From Leptospira levettii (GTDB taxonomy: Bacteria; Spirochaetota; Leptospiria; Leptospirales; Leptospiraceae), in contig NZ_NPDM01000001.1 of the NCBI RefSeq assembly GCF_002812085.1, forward strand, positions 930,001 through 994,000: a stretch of 64,000 bases of DNA, read 5' to 3'. Below are positions 63,514-64,000 of this stretch, in pieces. A model generated the notes under the pieces. That model saw only the letters and a program-made list of their open reading frames with translations, made no database searches and was not told the origin of the DNA. The position numbers and the translations under genes were made by a program. Numbering within the stretch: position 1 is the stretch's first letter; each line of letters starts with the position of its first letter.

Positions 63514-63550
63514 AGTTTGTCACAAAACACTCCTCCAATTGTGACAAACT
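63514..63550. repeat. 12-base perfect inverted repeat
   Basis: AGTTTGTCACAA (63514-63525) and TTGTGACAAACT (63539-63550) are exactly complementary around 13 bases. It could end transcription from the MCP gene, but no T-run follows on the plus strand. An operator for the gene at 63727 is the alternative. Confidence 0.5.
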
Positions 63551-63726
63551 ACCGTTTTCGAAAAAAAATGTTCACCAAACGGGCAGTTTTGCCCCCTGTA
63601 ACCAATTTGTAATATTCTTGTCATCCAATCATAACATGGATTCAATATGTTTGTAACCAGACTGAAACATTGTAATGGAGGTATCCTCTATTGAAATGAA
63701 TCCAAATCAGTACAGACAAACATCGA

Positions 63727-64000
63727 ATGAACACCATCACAAAAGTAGCATTGGGACTCTTACTATTTGTTAGCACACTTTCTGCCGAACCAGAAGTGAC
63801 CCGTACAAACGAGCCAAATCCCGCAGAAAACCAATCGAAAAAACCACAAACAAAAGTTTACCAAGAACTCTACGAAGATACCGAAACTGGTCAAATTTAT
63901 TCAAAACCAGGACCCAATCGTGTGAAGGTGGAGTATAACCGCCCCCTTTCCAACGGAAATGCCACGACCCTACCTGATGCATTTGCACACAGACCTGATG
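63727..64000 (+). CDS. Exported protein, C-terminus cut by window edge
   Basis: The ATG at 63727 opens a frame that is still open at the window's end (91 codons). It begins with a typical signal peptide (MNTITKVALGLLLFVSTLSA, cleavage after Ala20). A Pro/Asn/Lys-rich linker and LYEDTETGQIYSKPGPNRVKVEYNRPL follow. A double-glycine-free, polar mature part suggests a periplasmic or outer-membrane protein. The family cannot be named from this fragment. Confidence 0.75.
   Translation, partial: MNTITKVALGLLLFVSTLSAEPEVTRTNEPNPAENQSKKPQTKVYQELYEDTETGQIYSKPGPNRVKVEYNRPLSNGNATTLPDAFAHRPD

Noticed and set aside
1..64000. CRISPR arrays, insertion sequences, tRNA and rRNA genes
   Set aside because: No regularly spaced repeats, transposase motifs or complete cloverleaf sequences were seen, apart from the tmRNA.

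Overview
The window looks like a chromosomal segment of a Leptospira, more likely one of the non-pathogenic species than a classical pathogen. This is inferred from several features: low G+C DNA, frequent TTG and GTG starts, many spirochaete-type lipoproteins with short signal peptides, large numbers of PAS kinases, MCPs and cyclic-nucleotide-binding proteins, DUF1554 and DUF2167-type proteins, and a tmRNA whose tag reads ANNEFALAA. No rRNA, tRNA, insertion sequence or CRISPR array was found.

Layout. 1-2.3 kb: a NarL/LuxR-type response regulator cut by the left edge, and the membrane half of the proton-translocating transhydrogenase (pntB and the small alpha-2 subunit). 2.7-9 kb: an acidic lipoprotein, the purF-queD-queC operon, and a divergent RNase D/Nudix pair. 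9-13.8 kb: a VWA protein with a TPR-like partner, then a CRP-like protein with two cyclic-nucleotide domains, a STAS protein and a membrane adenylate cyclase that look like one cAMP signalling group. 13.8-18.2 kb: gmd and a DUF1501 plus DUF1549/DUF1553 pair. 18.3-20.9 kb: a zinc-ribbon/SPFH-SHOCT operon. 21-25.4 kb: a cNMP-patatin phospholipase, a MATE exporter and an adenosine deaminase-like enzyme. 25.5-31.8 kb: TrkH/TrkA potassium uptake, a cobalamin-type binding protein, and an ExbB-ExbD-ExbD-TonB operon.

31.8-35.5 kb: a palindromic repeat element, an AbrB/Doc toxin-antitoxin pair, a lipoprotein, a phasin-like gene with a twin palindromic operator, and malic enzyme. 35.8-47.3 kb: a large hybrid histidine kinase, an aquaglyceroporin, a DUF2167 protein, a PAS protein that ends after its phosphoacceptor helix, a MotB-like/FFLEELY pair and lipoproteins. 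47.4-48.1 kb: the tmRNA gene followed by a G+C-rich, hairpin-filled scar bounded by a second copy of the tmRNA 3' end. 48.2-55.9 kb: exported proteins, including a 1018-residue surface lipoprotein, a GyrI-domain remnant, and DHFR-like and DUF1579 genes. 55.9-59 kb: a solitary HsdR_N-ParA fusion, a second copy of the repeat element, and a TetR/hydrolase pair with matching operators. 59-64 kb: two MCPs, a DUF3052 gene and a broken duplicate of its 3' end, and the start of an exported protein at the right edge.

The most unusual items are the PD-(D/E)XK/HsdR_N-ParA fusion protein, the repeat element found next to both it and the toxin-antitoxin pair, the duplicated tmRNA 3' end, and the pair of near-identical 18-base operator sites that ties the TetR regulator to the downstream hydrolase. 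All functional statements rest on motif recognition by eye; no database search was run.
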